The notes under the pieces: model-generated
What the model was told of the DNA's origin: nothing
The model's database searches: none
What the model saw: only the letters and a program-made list of their open reading frames with translations
Made by a program: the position numbers and the translations under genes
Source of the DNA: Massilia sp. WG5
Lineage (GTDB): Bacteria; Pseudomonadota; Gammaproteobacteria; Burkholderiales; Burkholderiaceae_D
Length of the DNA stretch: 64,000 bases
Assembly (NCBI RefSeq): GCF_001412595.2
Contig: NZ_CP012640.2
Location: forward strand, 992,001 to 1,056,000
Direction: 5' to 3'
In this document: piece by piece, positions 45,984-55,596 of the stretch
How the letters are laid out: every line of letters starts with the position of its first letter
How positions within the stretch are numbered: position 1 is the stretch's first letter

Positions 45984-48900
45984 TTACACCGGTACCCGAA
46001 CCGGCTCCGCCTTGATGTCCGCCACGTCATCACTTCGGTGCGTCAGCCGGTACAAGAGTGGCAGCACCAGAAGCGTCAGCGCGGTCGACGACAGAATGCC
46101 GCCGATAACGACTGTAGCCAGAGGACGCTGCACCTCGGCACCGGTACCGGTGGCCAGAGCCATCGGCACGAACCCCAGTGAAGCGACCAAGGCCGTCATC
46201 AATACAGGCCTGAGCCTGGTCAGGGCGCCATGGCGAATCGCCTCCTCAAGTGGCATGCCGCCCTCTCGCAGCGACCGGATGAAGGAGATCATCACCAGGC
46301 CGTTGAGCACTGCGACTCCGGACAGCGCGATAAATCCAACCGCTGCCGAGATAGACATCGGGATGCCACGTAGCGTCAAAGCAAGCACACCGCCGGTCAG
46401 CGCGAACGGAATGCCCGTAAATACCAGCAACCCATCCTTGACGTTATTAAACATAACGAAGAGAAGCGTGAAGACCAGGAACAGCGCCAGGGGCACCACA
46501 ACCTGAAGGCGTTGCGTGGCCGACTGCAACTGCTCGAACGTACCGCCCCAGGTCGTCCAGTAGCCGGACGGGATCTTCACGCTCTTTTGAATCGCGGCCT
46601 CTGCCTCCGGCACAAAGCTGCCAATGTCGCGGCCCTGCACGTTCGCGCTGACCACCACCCGGCGCTTGCCGTTTTCGCGGCTGATCTGGTTCGGTCCCGG
46701 GGCAAACGACAGCGTGGCAACCTCGCCCAGCGGGATGAAGGAAGCTGTTCCGTCGGGTGAACTTGACGGACGCGAGATCGGCAGCCGCTTGAGCGCATCG
46801 AGGTCGGCGCGCAGCGTTTCCGGCAGGCGCACCGTAATGTCGAAGCGGCGGTCGCCCTCGAATACGGTTCCCGCTTCACGGCCACCGGTGGCAATGGTGA
46901 GCGTTTCCTGGACATCGTTGATGTTCAGGCCGTACCTGGCCGTCTTCTCGCGATCGATCTGGACCGTCAGCATCGGCAGGCCTCCGGTCTGCTCGACCTT
47001 GACTTCGGTTGCACCCGGCACGCGTCCGAGCACCTCGGCGATCCGCTGACCCGTGTCGGCGAGTACGTCCATGTCGTCGCCGAACACCTTGACAGCCACG
47101 TCGCTGCGCACGCCCGAGATCAGCTCATTGAAGCGGAGCTGGATCGGCTGCGAGAACTCATAGCCATTGCCTGGATACTTCTCGGCCTCTTCCTTGATTG
47201 CGGCAATCAGCTCGTTGCGGCTCTTCTTCGGCGCCGGCCACTTGTCTTCGGGCTTAAGCATGACGTAGCCGTCCGAAATATTCTGAGGCATCGGGTCCGA
47301 TGCGATCTCCGCCGTACCTGTTCGCGCAAAGACCCGGTCGATCTCCGGGAACTTGGCTTTCAGCCCAGCCTCGAGGCGCTTCTGCATGTCCAGCGACTGC
47401 GTGAGGCTGGTCGCAGGGATGCGCAGCGACTGCAGTGCGATATCGCCTTCGTTCAGGCTAGGCACGAACTCGCTGCCCAGACGCACCGCCAGCAAACCCG
47501 ACAGCACGACAAGCACGATTGCGCTCGTGACGACCAGGGCGCCGTTGCCCAGCACTCTCTCGAGCATTGGCGCATAGCCTTGGCGCGCCCAACCCATCAG
47601 CCGGTTCTCCTTCTCGGCAACGCGTTTGCCGATGAAGAGCGCGACCGCGGCAGGAACGAAGGTAATCGACAGGATCATCGCGCCGAGCAGCGCCGCCACG
47701 ACGGCGAAAGCCATCGGGTGGAACATCTTGCCTTCCACGCCGGACAGGGCAAAGATCGGCAGGTAGACGACCATGATGATCAGCTGCCCGAACAACAACG
47801 GACGGCGCGATTCGCCAGCCGCCGCGAACACCTCATGGAAGCGCTCACTCAGTGTCAATTCGCGCCGATGGTGTTCCTGGGCGTGGGCCAGGCGGCGCAC
47901 GCAGTTCTCGACGATGACCACGGCGCCATCGATGATGATGCCGAAGTCCAGTGCGCCAAGGCTCATCAGGTTCGCACTCACCTTGTACGTGACCATGCCG
48001 GTAAAGGTGAACAGCATCGCCAATGGGATGACCATCGCGGTAATCAGCGCCGCACGGAAGTTACCGAGGAAAAGGAACAGGATGACGATAACCAGCACCG
48101 CACCTTCGAGCAGGTTTTTCTTCACCGTCGCGATCGCCTTGTCGACGAGTACGGTCCGGTCGTACACCGGCACCGCGTGAACGCCCGTCGGCAGTGTGCG
48201 GTTGACCTGGACCATCTTGTTCGCAACCGCCTGCGCGACAACCCGGCTGTTCTCGCCGATCAGCATGAACACCGTACCGAGCACGACTTCCCTACCGTTC
48301 TCGGTCGCGGCGCCAGTGCGCAGCTCGGCGCCCAGGCCTACCTCGGCGACGTCGCGCACGCGGATCGGCACACCGCGAACGTTGTTCAGTATCGTGTTGC
48401 GAATGTCGTCGAGAGTACGCACCTGGCCGGGCGCGCGAATCAGCAGCTGCTCTCCGCTTCGCTCGATATAGCCGGCGCCGACGTTGCCGTTGTTCTGCTC
48501 AATGGCCGCGACGACGTCCTTGAGCGTCAGGCCGTAGGAACTCAGCTTCGCAGGATCCGGCGTGATGTGATACTCCTTGGCGAAACCGCCGATGGAGTTG
48601 ATCTCGGTGACGCCGGGCACCTGGCGCAACTGCGGCTTGATGATCCAGTCCTGGACTTCGCGCAGGTCGGTCGGCGTGTACGGCGTGCCGTCCGGCTTTT
48701 TCGCACCCGGTTCACTCTCGACCGTCCACAGATAGATTTCGCCCAGGCCGGTCGAGATCGGTCCCATCATCGGCGAAACACCCTGCGGAAGATTTTCCCT
48801 GGCCTCCTGGATGCGCTGGTTGACCAGCTGACGGGCAAAATAGATGTCGGTGCCATCCTTGAAGATTACGGTCACCTGGGACAGGCCGTAGCGCGAGAGC

Positions 48901-49151
48901 GAACGCGTCTGTTCCAGGCCCGGCAAGCCGGCCATGACGGTTTCGATCGGGAAAGTGACGCGCTGCTCGACCTCGAGCGGCGAATAACCGGACGCCGAGG
49001 TGTTGATCTGGACCTGGACGTTGGTGATATCAGGCACTGCGTCGATGGGCAGCTTCTGGTAACTGTAGACGCCGATTGCGGCCATGCCGAACACGCCCAG
49101 CATGACAAGCCATCGGTGCTCGATGGCGAAGCGAATAATGCGATCAAACAT
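45984..49151 (-). CDS. czcA: heavy-metal RND efflux pump, inner-membrane subunit CzcA
   Basis: A pump of 1055 residues that uses the proton gradient to export divalent metals through a CzcCBA channel. The proton relay is DFGIIIDGAVVIVEN, with Asp402, Asp408 and Glu415 in the same numbering as CzcA of Cupriavidus metallidurans. This assigns it to the Co/Zn/Cd group and not the Cu/Ag (CusA) group. The periplasmic start SYQKLPIDAVPDITNVQVQI and late GEVATLSFAPGPNQISRENG are typical of the heavy-metal RND family. czcB ends 14 bases upstream. Confidence 0.95.
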   Translation of the reverse strand: MFDRIIRFAIEHRWLVMLGVFGMAAIGVYSYQKLPIDAVPDITNVQVQINTSASGYSPLEVEQRVTFPIETVMAGLPGLEQTRSLSRYGLSQVTVIFKDGTDIYFARQLVNQRIQEARENLPQGVSPMMGPISTGLGEIYLWTVESEPGAKKPDGTPYTPTDLREVQDWIIKPQLRQVPGVTEINSIGGFAKEYHITPDPAKLSSYGLTLKDVVAAIEQNNGNVGAGYIERSGEQLLIRAPGQVRTLDDIRNTILNNVRGVPIRVRDVAEVGLGAELRTGAATENGREVVLGTVFMLIGENSRVVAQAVANKMVQVNRTLPTGVHAVPVYDRTVLVDKAIATVKKNLLEGAVLVIVILFLFLGNFRAALITAMVIPLAMLFTFTGMVTYKVSANLMSLGALDFGIIIDGAVVIVENCVRRLAHAQEHHRRELTLSERFHEVFAAAGESRRPLLFGQLIIMVVYLPIFALSGVEGKMFHPMAFAVVAALLGAMILSITFVPAAVALFIGKRVAEKENRLMGWARQGYAPMLERVLGNGALVVTSAIVLVVLSGLLAVRLGSEFVPSLNEGDIALQSLRIPATSLTQSLDMQKRLEAGLKAKFPEIDRVFARTGTAEIASDPMPQNISDGYVMLKPEDKWPAPKKSRNELIAAIKEEAEKYPGNGYEFSQPIQLRFNELISGVRSDVAVKVFGDDMDVLADTGQRIAEVLGRVPGATEVKVEQTGGLPMLTVQIDREKTARYGLNINDVQETLTIATGGREAGTVFEGDRRFDITVRLPETLRADLDALKRLPISRPSSSPDGTASFIPLGEVATLSFAPGPNQISRENGKRRVVVSANVQGRDIGSFVPEAEAAIQKSVKIPSGYWTTWGGTFEQLQSATQRLQVVVPLALFLVFTLLFVMFNNVKDGLLVFTGIPFALTGGVLALTLRGIPMSISAAVGFIALSGVAVLNGLVMISFIRSLREGGMPLEEAIRHGALTRLRPVLMTALVASLGFVPMALATGTGAEVQRPLATVVIGGILSSTALTLLVLPLLYRLTHRSDDVADIKAEPVRVPV

Positions 49152-49165
49152 GGGGCAGCCTCCTG

Positions 49166-50380
49166 TCAGTCTTCATGCTCGGCGCTGCCCTTGCCCTGCT
49201 CAGCTTTCAATACGAAGCTGCCGGTCGTGGCATACTCAGCTCCCGGCTCCAGCCCGGAAACGATCTCGACGAACTTACCGTCGCTGGCGCCCAGGCTCAC
49301 GTTTTTCTCCTGAAAGCCCTGGGGAACGCGCACGTAGACGATCGATTTGCCATTCTCCGTCTGAACGGCGTCCGCGGCGACTGCCACGGGAACCTCACGC
49401 GTGCCGCGTGCCATGTTGACGTTGACGAAGAGTCCCGGACGCCACGCCAGCTTGGGGTTAGGCAGAACCACGCGCGCATTCGCCGAGCGGGTTTCTTCGC
49501 CAAGCAGCGCACCAACGTAGCTCACCTTGCCGGTTGCCGAAGAGTCCGATGCGGTCGATTTCACGGTGGCGATTTCGCCAACGCGGATCGCTTCCAGATC
49601 CTTTGCCGTCACCACAATGTTGACCCACACCGTGGAGAGGTCGGACAGCAGGAAGACATTGGTATCCTCTTTGACCATTTCCCCTTGCGTGATGTGCTTC
49701 TCGACGACGACGCCGTCGAAGGGCGCACGCAGGACATACCGGTTCAGCTGGCCACCCGAATTACCGGCGCCCAGCGCGGTAAGTTTCGAGTTCGCCGTCT
49801 GGGCAGCGATTTCCGCTTCGCGAAGAGCCTGTTGAGCCTGCAGGTAATCCTGCTCGGCCGAGATCTTGTCCTCCCACAGCTTCTTTTCGCGCTCGTACGT
49901 CACCTTCGCCAGACCGAGGCGCTTTTGCGCCGCCAGCGCGGTGCTGCGCAGATCGGCAAGCTCCGGGCTCGAGATCACGGCCAGTACCTGGCCCTTCCTG
50001 ACGGTCTGCCCGAGGTCGGCAGAGACAGACTCGGCCACACCTGCCACCCGAGGCACCACGTGTGCCGTCCGGTCTTCATTGAAACGTACTTCGCCAGGCA
50101 ACTGGACGACGTTGCCGATGGTCGCAGGCGCCGCCTTGGCAGTGGCGACGCCTGCGGTACGAATCTGTTGCTCGGACAGCACGATCAGGCCGCTACTGGC
50201 TTCCGCGTGCTCTTCTTTCTTTTCTTCTTTCGAAGCGCCGGCCTGCTCGGTATGCGCTTCCTGCACGCCTTCAGTCTGCCCGTCTTTTTTCCAGAAAATG
50301 ATGGCGGCGCCGAGCAGAATGCCGACGAGTACGACGCCCAGAATGGACTTCCGGGACTTTTTATCGATATTGAACTTCAT
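49166..50380 (-). CDS. czcB: RND periplasmic adaptor subunit CzcB
   Basis: A membrane-fusion protein of 404 residues: N-terminal anchor (SILGVVLVGILLGAAIIFW), an acidic and charged linker, biotinyl-lipoyl halves (VVPRVAGVAESVSADLGQTV and YVLRAPFDGVVVEKHITQGE), a helical hairpin (about 155-220) and a beta-barrel domain. It links CzcA to the outer-membrane CzcC. It lies 18 bases behind czcC. Confidence 0.94.
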   Translation of the reverse strand: MKFNIDKKSRKSILGVVLVGILLGAAIIFWKKDGQTEGVQEAHTEQAGASKEEKKEEHAEASSGLIVLSEQQIRTAGVATAKAAPATIGNVVQLPGEVRFNEDRTAHVVPRVAGVAESVSADLGQTVRKGQVLAVISSPELADLRSTALAAQKRLGLAKVTYEREKKLWEDKISAEQDYLQAQQALREAEIAAQTANSKLTALGAGNSGGQLNRYVLRAPFDGVVVEKHITQGEMVKEDTNVFLLSDLSTVWVNIVVTAKDLEAIRVGEIATVKSTASDSSATGKVSYVGALLGEETRSANARVVLPNPKLAWRPGLFVNVNMARGTREVPVAVAADAVQTENGKSIVYVRVPQGFQEKNVSLGASDGKFVEIVSGLEPGAEYATTGSFVLKAEQGKGSAEHED

Positions 50381-50398
50381 GTTGAGATTCCTGTGGAA

Positions 50399-51691
50399 TT
50401 ACTTGCTCTGGTCCGGCCTGAGCTGGACATAGCGCCCGAGGTCGGCTACCGAGCGGTAGCGATCGGACAGCGCTCGCAAATATTGGGCGCGCGTCTGGAA
50501 CAGGGTTCGCTGGGCATCGAGCACATCGAGGAAGCTGAATTTGCCGGCCTCGAAGCCTGTTACCGCGGCGTCATAGGTGGTTTGCGCGACTGGAAGGATG
50601 TCGGCCGTAATGCTGGCGATTTCCTGCTGCGCCAACTGGGCACGCTGATAGGCCTCGCCTAGCGCCTGGCTCACACGCAGGCGTTCGGCATCAAGATCGC
50701 TGCGCGCTTTGTCGGTGCGGCGCAAGGCGGCCAGCATGTTGCCCTGATTACGGTTGAATAGCGGCAGTGGAACCGATACGCCGAGGACGGCCTGGTTATG
50801 GCCGATCTGGTTATCGCGCTGGCTGCCAACGGTAACCGTGACATCCGGCACACGCTGGGCGCGTTCAAGCCGCACCTGGGCCTCTTCACGCTCGACCTGC
50901 TCCCGGGCCCGGCGCAGTTGCGGTCCTGCTTCAAGCTGCTGGCGTAGCGCGTCCAAGGGTGGCAATGCCTGGACGTCACCAGCCGGCCGCTCCAGCGACA
51001 GCTGCCCTGCTTCGGTGCGGCCCCAGAGTGCGCCAAGCCGCTGCTTGGCCAGGCTTAACTCGGATGACGCTTGCGCCAGTTCGAGCCGCACGCCCGCTTC
51101 TGCGACCCTTGATCGCGATTCTTCGATGGGTGAAATGCGGCCCGCGGTGACGCGCTTGGACGCAACGAGGGTGGCCTTTTCGGCGACCTGCACCGATGCC
51201 CGTGCGAGCTCCCGGCGTTCCTGGGCGATGAGCGCATCGAAATAGGCGGAGGTGACATCGGCACGTAACTGCGCTTGCGCAACCGCGACGTCCTGAAGAG
51301 CCACCTGCCGCTCCCGCTCCGCCACATCGACGCGCGCCGAGCGTTTGCCACCCAATTCGAGACGCTGGTTGATCTGAACGGTTTGTGTCCGGTTAGCACG
51401 ATCCATGCCCTCGCGTAGAACGGAGAGTTCGGGATTGGCGATGAGACCGGCCTGCGACTTGGAAGCGTCCGCGATCGCGACACTTTGCGTAGCAGAACGC
51501 AGCGTCGGATTCGACGTCAAAGCCAGGCGTATTGCCTCGTCCAGGGTGGTGACTGTCGCCGTGGCCGATGGCGCCGGCGCATAGGGACGTGCGCTTACTG
51601 AAATTGTTTGCTGATCACTTTGCTGTGCAGCAGCTGCGAGCAACGGCATGGACAATGCCGCGGCCCCCAACAGGATGAAACTGGGTCGCAT
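50399..51691 (-). CDS. czcC: outer-membrane efflux channel CzcC (TolC family)
   Basis: A protein of 430 residues with a signal peptide (LGAAALSMPLLAAAA) and two long coiled repeats typical of TolC-type proteins (TLDEAIRLALTSNPTLRSAT and LDAERLRVSQALGEAYQRAQ). It forms the outer-membrane tunnel of the Czc pump. The order czcI, czcC, czcB, czcA on one strand is the standard czc order. Confidence 0.93.
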   Translation of the reverse strand: MRPSFILLGAAALSMPLLAAAAQQSDQQTISVSARPYAPAPSATATVTTLDEAIRLALTSNPTLRSATQSVAIADASKSQAGLIANPELSVLREGMDRANRTQTVQINQRLELGGKRSARVDVAERERQVALQDVAVAQAQLRADVTSAYFDALIAQERRELARASVQVAEKATLVASKRVTAGRISPIEESRSRVAEAGVRLELAQASSELSLAKQRLGALWGRTEAGQLSLERPAGDVQALPPLDALRQQLEAGPQLRRAREQVEREEAQVRLERAQRVPDVTVTVGSQRDNQIGHNQAVLGVSVPLPLFNRNQGNMLAALRRTDKARSDLDAERLRVSQALGEAYQRAQLAQQEIASITADILPVAQTTYDAAVTGFEAGKFSFLDVLDAQRTLFQTRAQYLRALSDRYRSVADLGRYVQLRPDQSK

Positions 51692-51806
51692 GGATAACTC
51701 CGAAAATGAAAACGAAGGTCATCCGGCGGCGGCATGGCAGGACCAGGGCTGCATCAAGCGCCCAAAGTCAGTCTGTCAAATCATGGAAAATATGGCTCCG
51801 CCGGAT

Positions 51807-52169
51807 CTACGCGGCGGAATTCCATTGGGGCCGTTCAGGCGGAGAAGTGCAGATGGAGGACAGCGGGACGATATCCGTATCCGGAGGAGCGCTCGCCCAT
51901 TGCAGATAGAGCGGCGCATCATGCCATGTATCGATCGCTACCGTAGCGTGGTGACACGATGCGCAGTGCGCGTGCACAGCGAACTTTTTCACCACGGATG
52001 GAGCATCCTTGGCAGCGACTGGGAACTCGTCACCATCCTCGATGTGCTGGTGGTGGCCGAAGTGCTGCGCTGCGCGGCCTGTCTCGTGCATGCAATACGC
52101 AGCCACCGTCGTCCAGCTGAACTGGAGGGCGATAACTGCGGCAATGATGTACACGAGGCGACGGACCAT
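51807..52169 (-). CDS. czcI: CzcI-like periplasmic metal-related protein
   Basis: A protein of 120 residues: signal peptide (LVYIIAAVIALQFSWTTVAA), then a His-rich stretch (CMHETGRAAQHFGHHQHIED), a HAHCASCHHAT motif and the end SPPERPQWNSAA. The layout and PPERPQW end match CzcI proteins, which precede czcC and modulate czc expression or metal delivery. The start at ATG 52169 is chosen at the signal peptide; longer forms to 52247 lack a ribosome site. Confidence 0.78.
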   Translation of the reverse strand: MVRRLVYIIAAVIALQFSWTTVAAYCMHETGRAAQHFGHHQHIEDGDEFPVAAKDAPSVVKKFAVHAHCASCHHATVAIDTWHDAPLYLQWASAPPDTDIVPLSSICTSPPERPQWNSAA

Positions 52170-52252
52170 GGCCGGAATATAGCATGGACTGGCAATGGCC
52201 TGCCAGCCGGTCCGCGTGCCGCCGTCACGTGTCACCCTGTGCAACATGCTGA

Positions 52253-54532
52253 TTAGGCCCCCTTGGACGAGCCTGCAGCCTGGCGAAACCGCAGCAGCCT
52301 GAGCCCGTTGAATACGACTAGCAGACTCGCGCCGACATCGGCAAAAACCGCCATCCACAGCGCAGCCAGCCCGAACAGCGCAAGCGCAAAAAAGACCGCT
52401 TTGATCCCAAGCGCAAGAACGATGTTCTGTACCAGGACGTGGCGCGTCTGCTTGCTCAGGCTGACAAAGGCCGGCAGCTTTTGAAGGTTGTCGTCCATCA
52501 GCGCGACATCGGCTGTCTCGATCGCGGTATCGCTTCCGGCCGCGCCCATTGCGAATCCGATCTTTGCCCGGGCAAGCGCCGGAGCGTCGTTGATGCCGTC
52601 GCCGATCATGCCGACCGCGCCATATTTCGCTTCCAGTGCCTCGACAGCTTCGAGCTTTTGCTCAGGCAGCAAATCAGCATGCACCTGGTCGATTCCCACC
52701 TGGCGCCCGATCTGCTGCGCGGTCGCAAGGTTATCGCCAGTGAGCATGACAGGCGTAACCCCGAGCGCCTTCAGCCGCTCGATCGCGGGGATGGCACTGC
52801 CGCGCAGGACGTCCGCGATCGCGATCACGCCGATCAGGCCGCTTTCGCTGGCCAGCAGCACGGCGGTGCGCCCGGCAGCTTCCTGTTCCGCCAGGTCCTC
52901 GCGCACGGCATCGACATCTACCCCATGCTCGGTCATCAGGCGTTGGTTGCCCAGGTAATACTGGACGCCGCCGATGACCCCGCGCACGCCGCGGCCGCCC
53001 ACAGATTGGAACCCCTGCACACGATGCAACTGCGTACCTGGCCTGACCGCGGCCACGACGGCCCGCGCCAGCGGATGGTCGGAATTGGCATCGAGACTCG
53101 CAGCGATTTCCAAGAGTTCGTCGCGCGAATGGTTGGACACCGTGGCAACGGCGACCACCGCTGGTCGACCTTGTGTCAAGGTACCGGTCTTGTCGAGCGC
53201 GATCGCCTTGAGCTTGTAGCCGGCCTCAAGAAACTGTCCGCCCTTGATGAGGATGCCCTGCTTCGCTGCCGCCGTAAGCCCGCTCACCACGGTCACCGGC
53301 GTCGAGATCACCAGCGCACACGGACAGGCAATCACGAGCATCACCAGGGCCTTGTACAACCATTCATGTACCGGCTGATGCCACAGCAATGGCGGCAACA
53401 TGGCGACCAGCAGCGCGGCCACGACGACTGCCGGCGTGTAGTACTTGGCGAAAGTATCGACGAAGCGCTGCGTCGGGGCTTGGTTCTGCTGCGTCTCCTC
53501 GATGACGCGAACGATTTTCGCGAGCGTACTGTTGCGGCGCTGCATCGTGACGCGGACTTCGAGCAAGCCGTGCTCGTTGATAGTGCCGGCGTAGACAGCG
53601 TCGCCGGGCTTTTTGGCCACTGGCATGCTTTCGCCAGTGATGGGGGCCTGGTTCACCGACGACTCGCCTTCGATGACTTCGCCGTCGACCGCGATCCGCT
53701 CGCCCGGCTTGACCAGCACGATGGCGCCCACATCGATGCGATCTGCCTCGGTGAGCCGCCACTGCCCATGCTCGTCGCGTACATTGGCCTCATCCGGTGC
53801 CAGGCGTAACAGGCCGTGAACCGTGCCCCGGGCACGATCTAGCGACATGGCCTCGATCAGCTCGGCAATCGCGAACAGGAAAATCACCATCGCCGCTTCC
53901 GGCCACTGGCCGATCAGGACGGCGCCGACGACTGCGAGGCACATCAAGAAATTGATGTTGAGGGTAAGCGTCTTGAGCGCTACCCACCCTTTGCGCAGCG
54001 TTGGAATGCCTGCCGTGAGGATGGATATCAGGGACAAAGCAATTACAGGCGGGGAGGATTCGGCCGTGCCTTGCCACGCGAGCACCTCCGCCGCGACGGC
54101 GCACAGGCCAGCCACTCCCAGTCCCGCCTTCTGCAAAGGACTGAGTGCCGCCTCCTCTGCGACGACCGGCGCCGGCGCGCTCTCATCTACGACAACCGCT
54201 TTCATGCCGATGCTGTGTAGAGCTTCGGTAACCGGTTGTACGGATCGCAGTTCGTGCATGACGTCCAGCGAGCGGCCCATCAGGTTAAAACGCAAGTCCA
54301 GGATCCCTTGCATGCCGTGCAGCTTTCGGCGGATCAGGCCTTCTTCCGACGGACAGTCCATGTTGGCGATACGGTAGGTGACGGTCTTTCCTTCAGAGGC
54401 CGGCACAGCGGACGGCATAGGAGCAGACGGCGAGCATCCGGATGCCTTGCCGGCGGCGTTACATGTCGTTTGGCTAGGTTCACTCATAGGCGTATCAATC
54501 AATAAAGCGATATTGCGATCGGATTGGGACAT
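52253..54532 (-). CDS. cadA: Zn/Cd/Pb-type P1B-2 ATPase (CadA/ZntA/PbrA)
   Basis: A metal exporter of 759 residues. An N-terminal metal-binding domain has NMDCPSEEGLIRRKL (57-71) instead of the usual CxxC; the membrane metal motif is IACPCALVIS (CPC 403-405); DKTGTLTQGRP is the phosphorylation site; GDGINDAPALARA is the hinge. This is the group that exports Zn(II), Cd(II) and Pb(II). Downstream of a CadR/PbrR-type operator (54571-54594) in its promoter, and the regulator gene is upstream on the same strand. A second start ATG is at 54487. The substrate preference among the three metals cannot be told. Confidence 0.93.
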   Translation of the reverse strand: MSQSDRNIALLIDTPMSEPSQTTCNAAGKASGCSPSAPMPSAVPASEGKTVTYRIANMDCPSEEGLIRRKLHGMQGILDLRFNLMGRSLDVMHELRSVQPVTEALHSIGMKAVVVDESAPAPVVAEEAALSPLQKAGLGVAGLCAVAAEVLAWQGTAESSPPVIALSLISILTAGIPTLRKGWVALKTLTLNINFLMCLAVVGAVLIGQWPEAAMVIFLFAIAELIEAMSLDRARGTVHGLLRLAPDEANVRDEHGQWRLTEADRIDVGAIVLVKPGERIAVDGEVIEGESSVNQAPITGESMPVAKKPGDAVYAGTINEHGLLEVRVTMQRRNSTLAKIVRVIEETQQNQAPTQRFVDTFAKYYTPAVVVAALLVAMLPPLLWHQPVHEWLYKALVMLVIACPCALVISTPVTVVSGLTAAAKQGILIKGGQFLEAGYKLKAIALDKTGTLTQGRPAVVAVATVSNHSRDELLEIAASLDANSDHPLARAVVAAVRPGTQLHRVQGFQSVGGRGVRGVIGGVQYYLGNQRLMTEHGVDVDAVREDLAEQEAAGRTAVLLASESGLIGVIAIADVLRGSAIPAIERLKALGVTPVMLTGDNLATAQQIGRQVGIDQVHADLLPEQKLEAVEALEAKYGAVGMIGDGINDAPALARAKIGFAMGAAGSDTAIETADVALMDDNLQKLPAFVSLSKQTRHVLVQNIVLALGIKAVFFALALFGLAALWMAVFADVGASLLVVFNGLRLLRFRQAAGSSKGA

Positions 54533-54570
54533 GGCTTCTGCCGCGTCTTCCCTTATGCCTGGCAGTTGAC

Positions 54571-54594
54571 ACCCTGTAGCAGCTACAGAGTCAA
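54571..54594 (-). promoter_or_regulatory. CadR/PbrR-type operator and -35 of the ATPase gene
   Basis: ACCCTGTAGC-A-GCTACAGAGT (54571-54591) is a 21-bp dyad with one mismatch. The minus-strand -35 is TTGACT (54589-54594), overlapping it. This is the form known for MerR-type Zn/Cd/Pb promoters. It is 39 bases upstream of the ATG at 54532. Confidence 0.8.
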
Positions 54595-54748
54595 GGGAAA
54601 ATTCGTGAAAAACGGTGGGGATGGGTCAATTTGAAAAGCTGATGAAATGCGCTGTTAACCCGGCTTCGACAAAAAGGTCTCTTGCATCAGCTTAGCAAGC
54701 CGGAATTTTGATGATATGGTGCTCTACTCCCCTAAGAAACGCTTGGGC

Positions 54749-55153
54749 TCAGCGGGATAGCTCATTCAACTGCTTCAGGATCTCGCAATCCTTGGCCTCG
54801 CGTGCGGAATCGCAGGAACTACGCAAGCTGGAAAGTTGTTGCCGCAAAGATTGCATATCTGCAATCTGGCGATCAACCTCCCGAAGATGTTCATCGACCA
54901 AGTCATTAACTCCGTCGCATGATTTTTCCGGATGATCTTGGAAGCCGAGCAGGATCTGCACCTCATCCAAGGACATGCCAAGTGCTCGACAGCGCCGGAT
55001 GAACTGTAAGCGCTCCGCATGAATGGTATCGTACAGGCGATAGTTTGCCTCCGACCTGATCGGTGCCGGAAGCAGTCCTTTTTGCTCATAGAAGCGTATC
55101 GTTTCAGGCTGGCAGCCAGCTCGCCTCGCGAGTTCACCAATTCGCATACCCAT
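54749..55153 (-). CDS. cadR: CadR/PbrR-type MerR-family regulator
   Basis: A regulator of 134 residues: HTH MRIGELARRAGCQPETIRFY, then SEANYRLYDTIHAERLQFIR, and metal cysteines in SCDGVNDLVDEHL, SSCDSAREAKDCEIL. This Cys pattern is that of the Cd(II)/Pb(II) regulators CadR and PbrR. Unusually it is on the same strand as the ATPase gene, separated by 216 bases that hold the operator; in most systems the two are divergent. Confidence 0.9.
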   Translation of the reverse strand: MGMRIGELARRAGCQPETIRFYEQKGLLPAPIRSEANYRLYDTIHAERLQFIRRCRALGMSLDEVQILLGFQDHPEKSCDGVNDLVDEHLREVDRQIADMQSLRQQLSSLRSSCDSAREAKDCEILKQLNELSR

Positions 55154-55596
55154 TCAGACTCCCGCAAACCTTGTAGTAAGTATAGGCATACTAACTCATA
55201 CCGCCATTGTGGGTGTCAGACGCAACGGAACGAAAAACTTGGTTAGGGACGGAGGGTGTCAGGTTGAGGTCATAGGTGTGGCTGCAAGGGCGTCAGGAAA
55301 TTCTCCAATGGATTCTATGCTGACGCTGTTTGAGCGGCATGCCTGACGCCGGGCTGAAGCGTACTTCAACTGGACAATCCAAACCCGGCGATGGCTTAGC
55401 GTGCTGTTTTTTCCTTTTTCCGCGCCTTCGCTCTGCCCTTCGTGGGGGTATAAGCCGGAACCGCCGAAAATTCCGTGAGGTAGATTTACGTCGATTTCGA
55501 AGTAACGGGAAACCTCTTTCGAAGGTCGGCGCGCCGCTGGGAGCCGTCGAGCTGGTCCCTTTGTAGCCTGGCCGTACCGGCTCATGCGGGGTTCGA
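55154..55596. other. 440 bases between cadR and the OLD-type gene, no gene seen
   Basis: The cadR promoter should lie at the left. GGGTGTCAG occurs twice (about 55208 and 55253). A GGGGT-TCGATT-ACCCC hairpin (55588-55603) overlaps the end of the OLD-type gene and may act as its terminator stem, but no T-run follows. No convincing coding frame is present. Confidence 0.4.
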
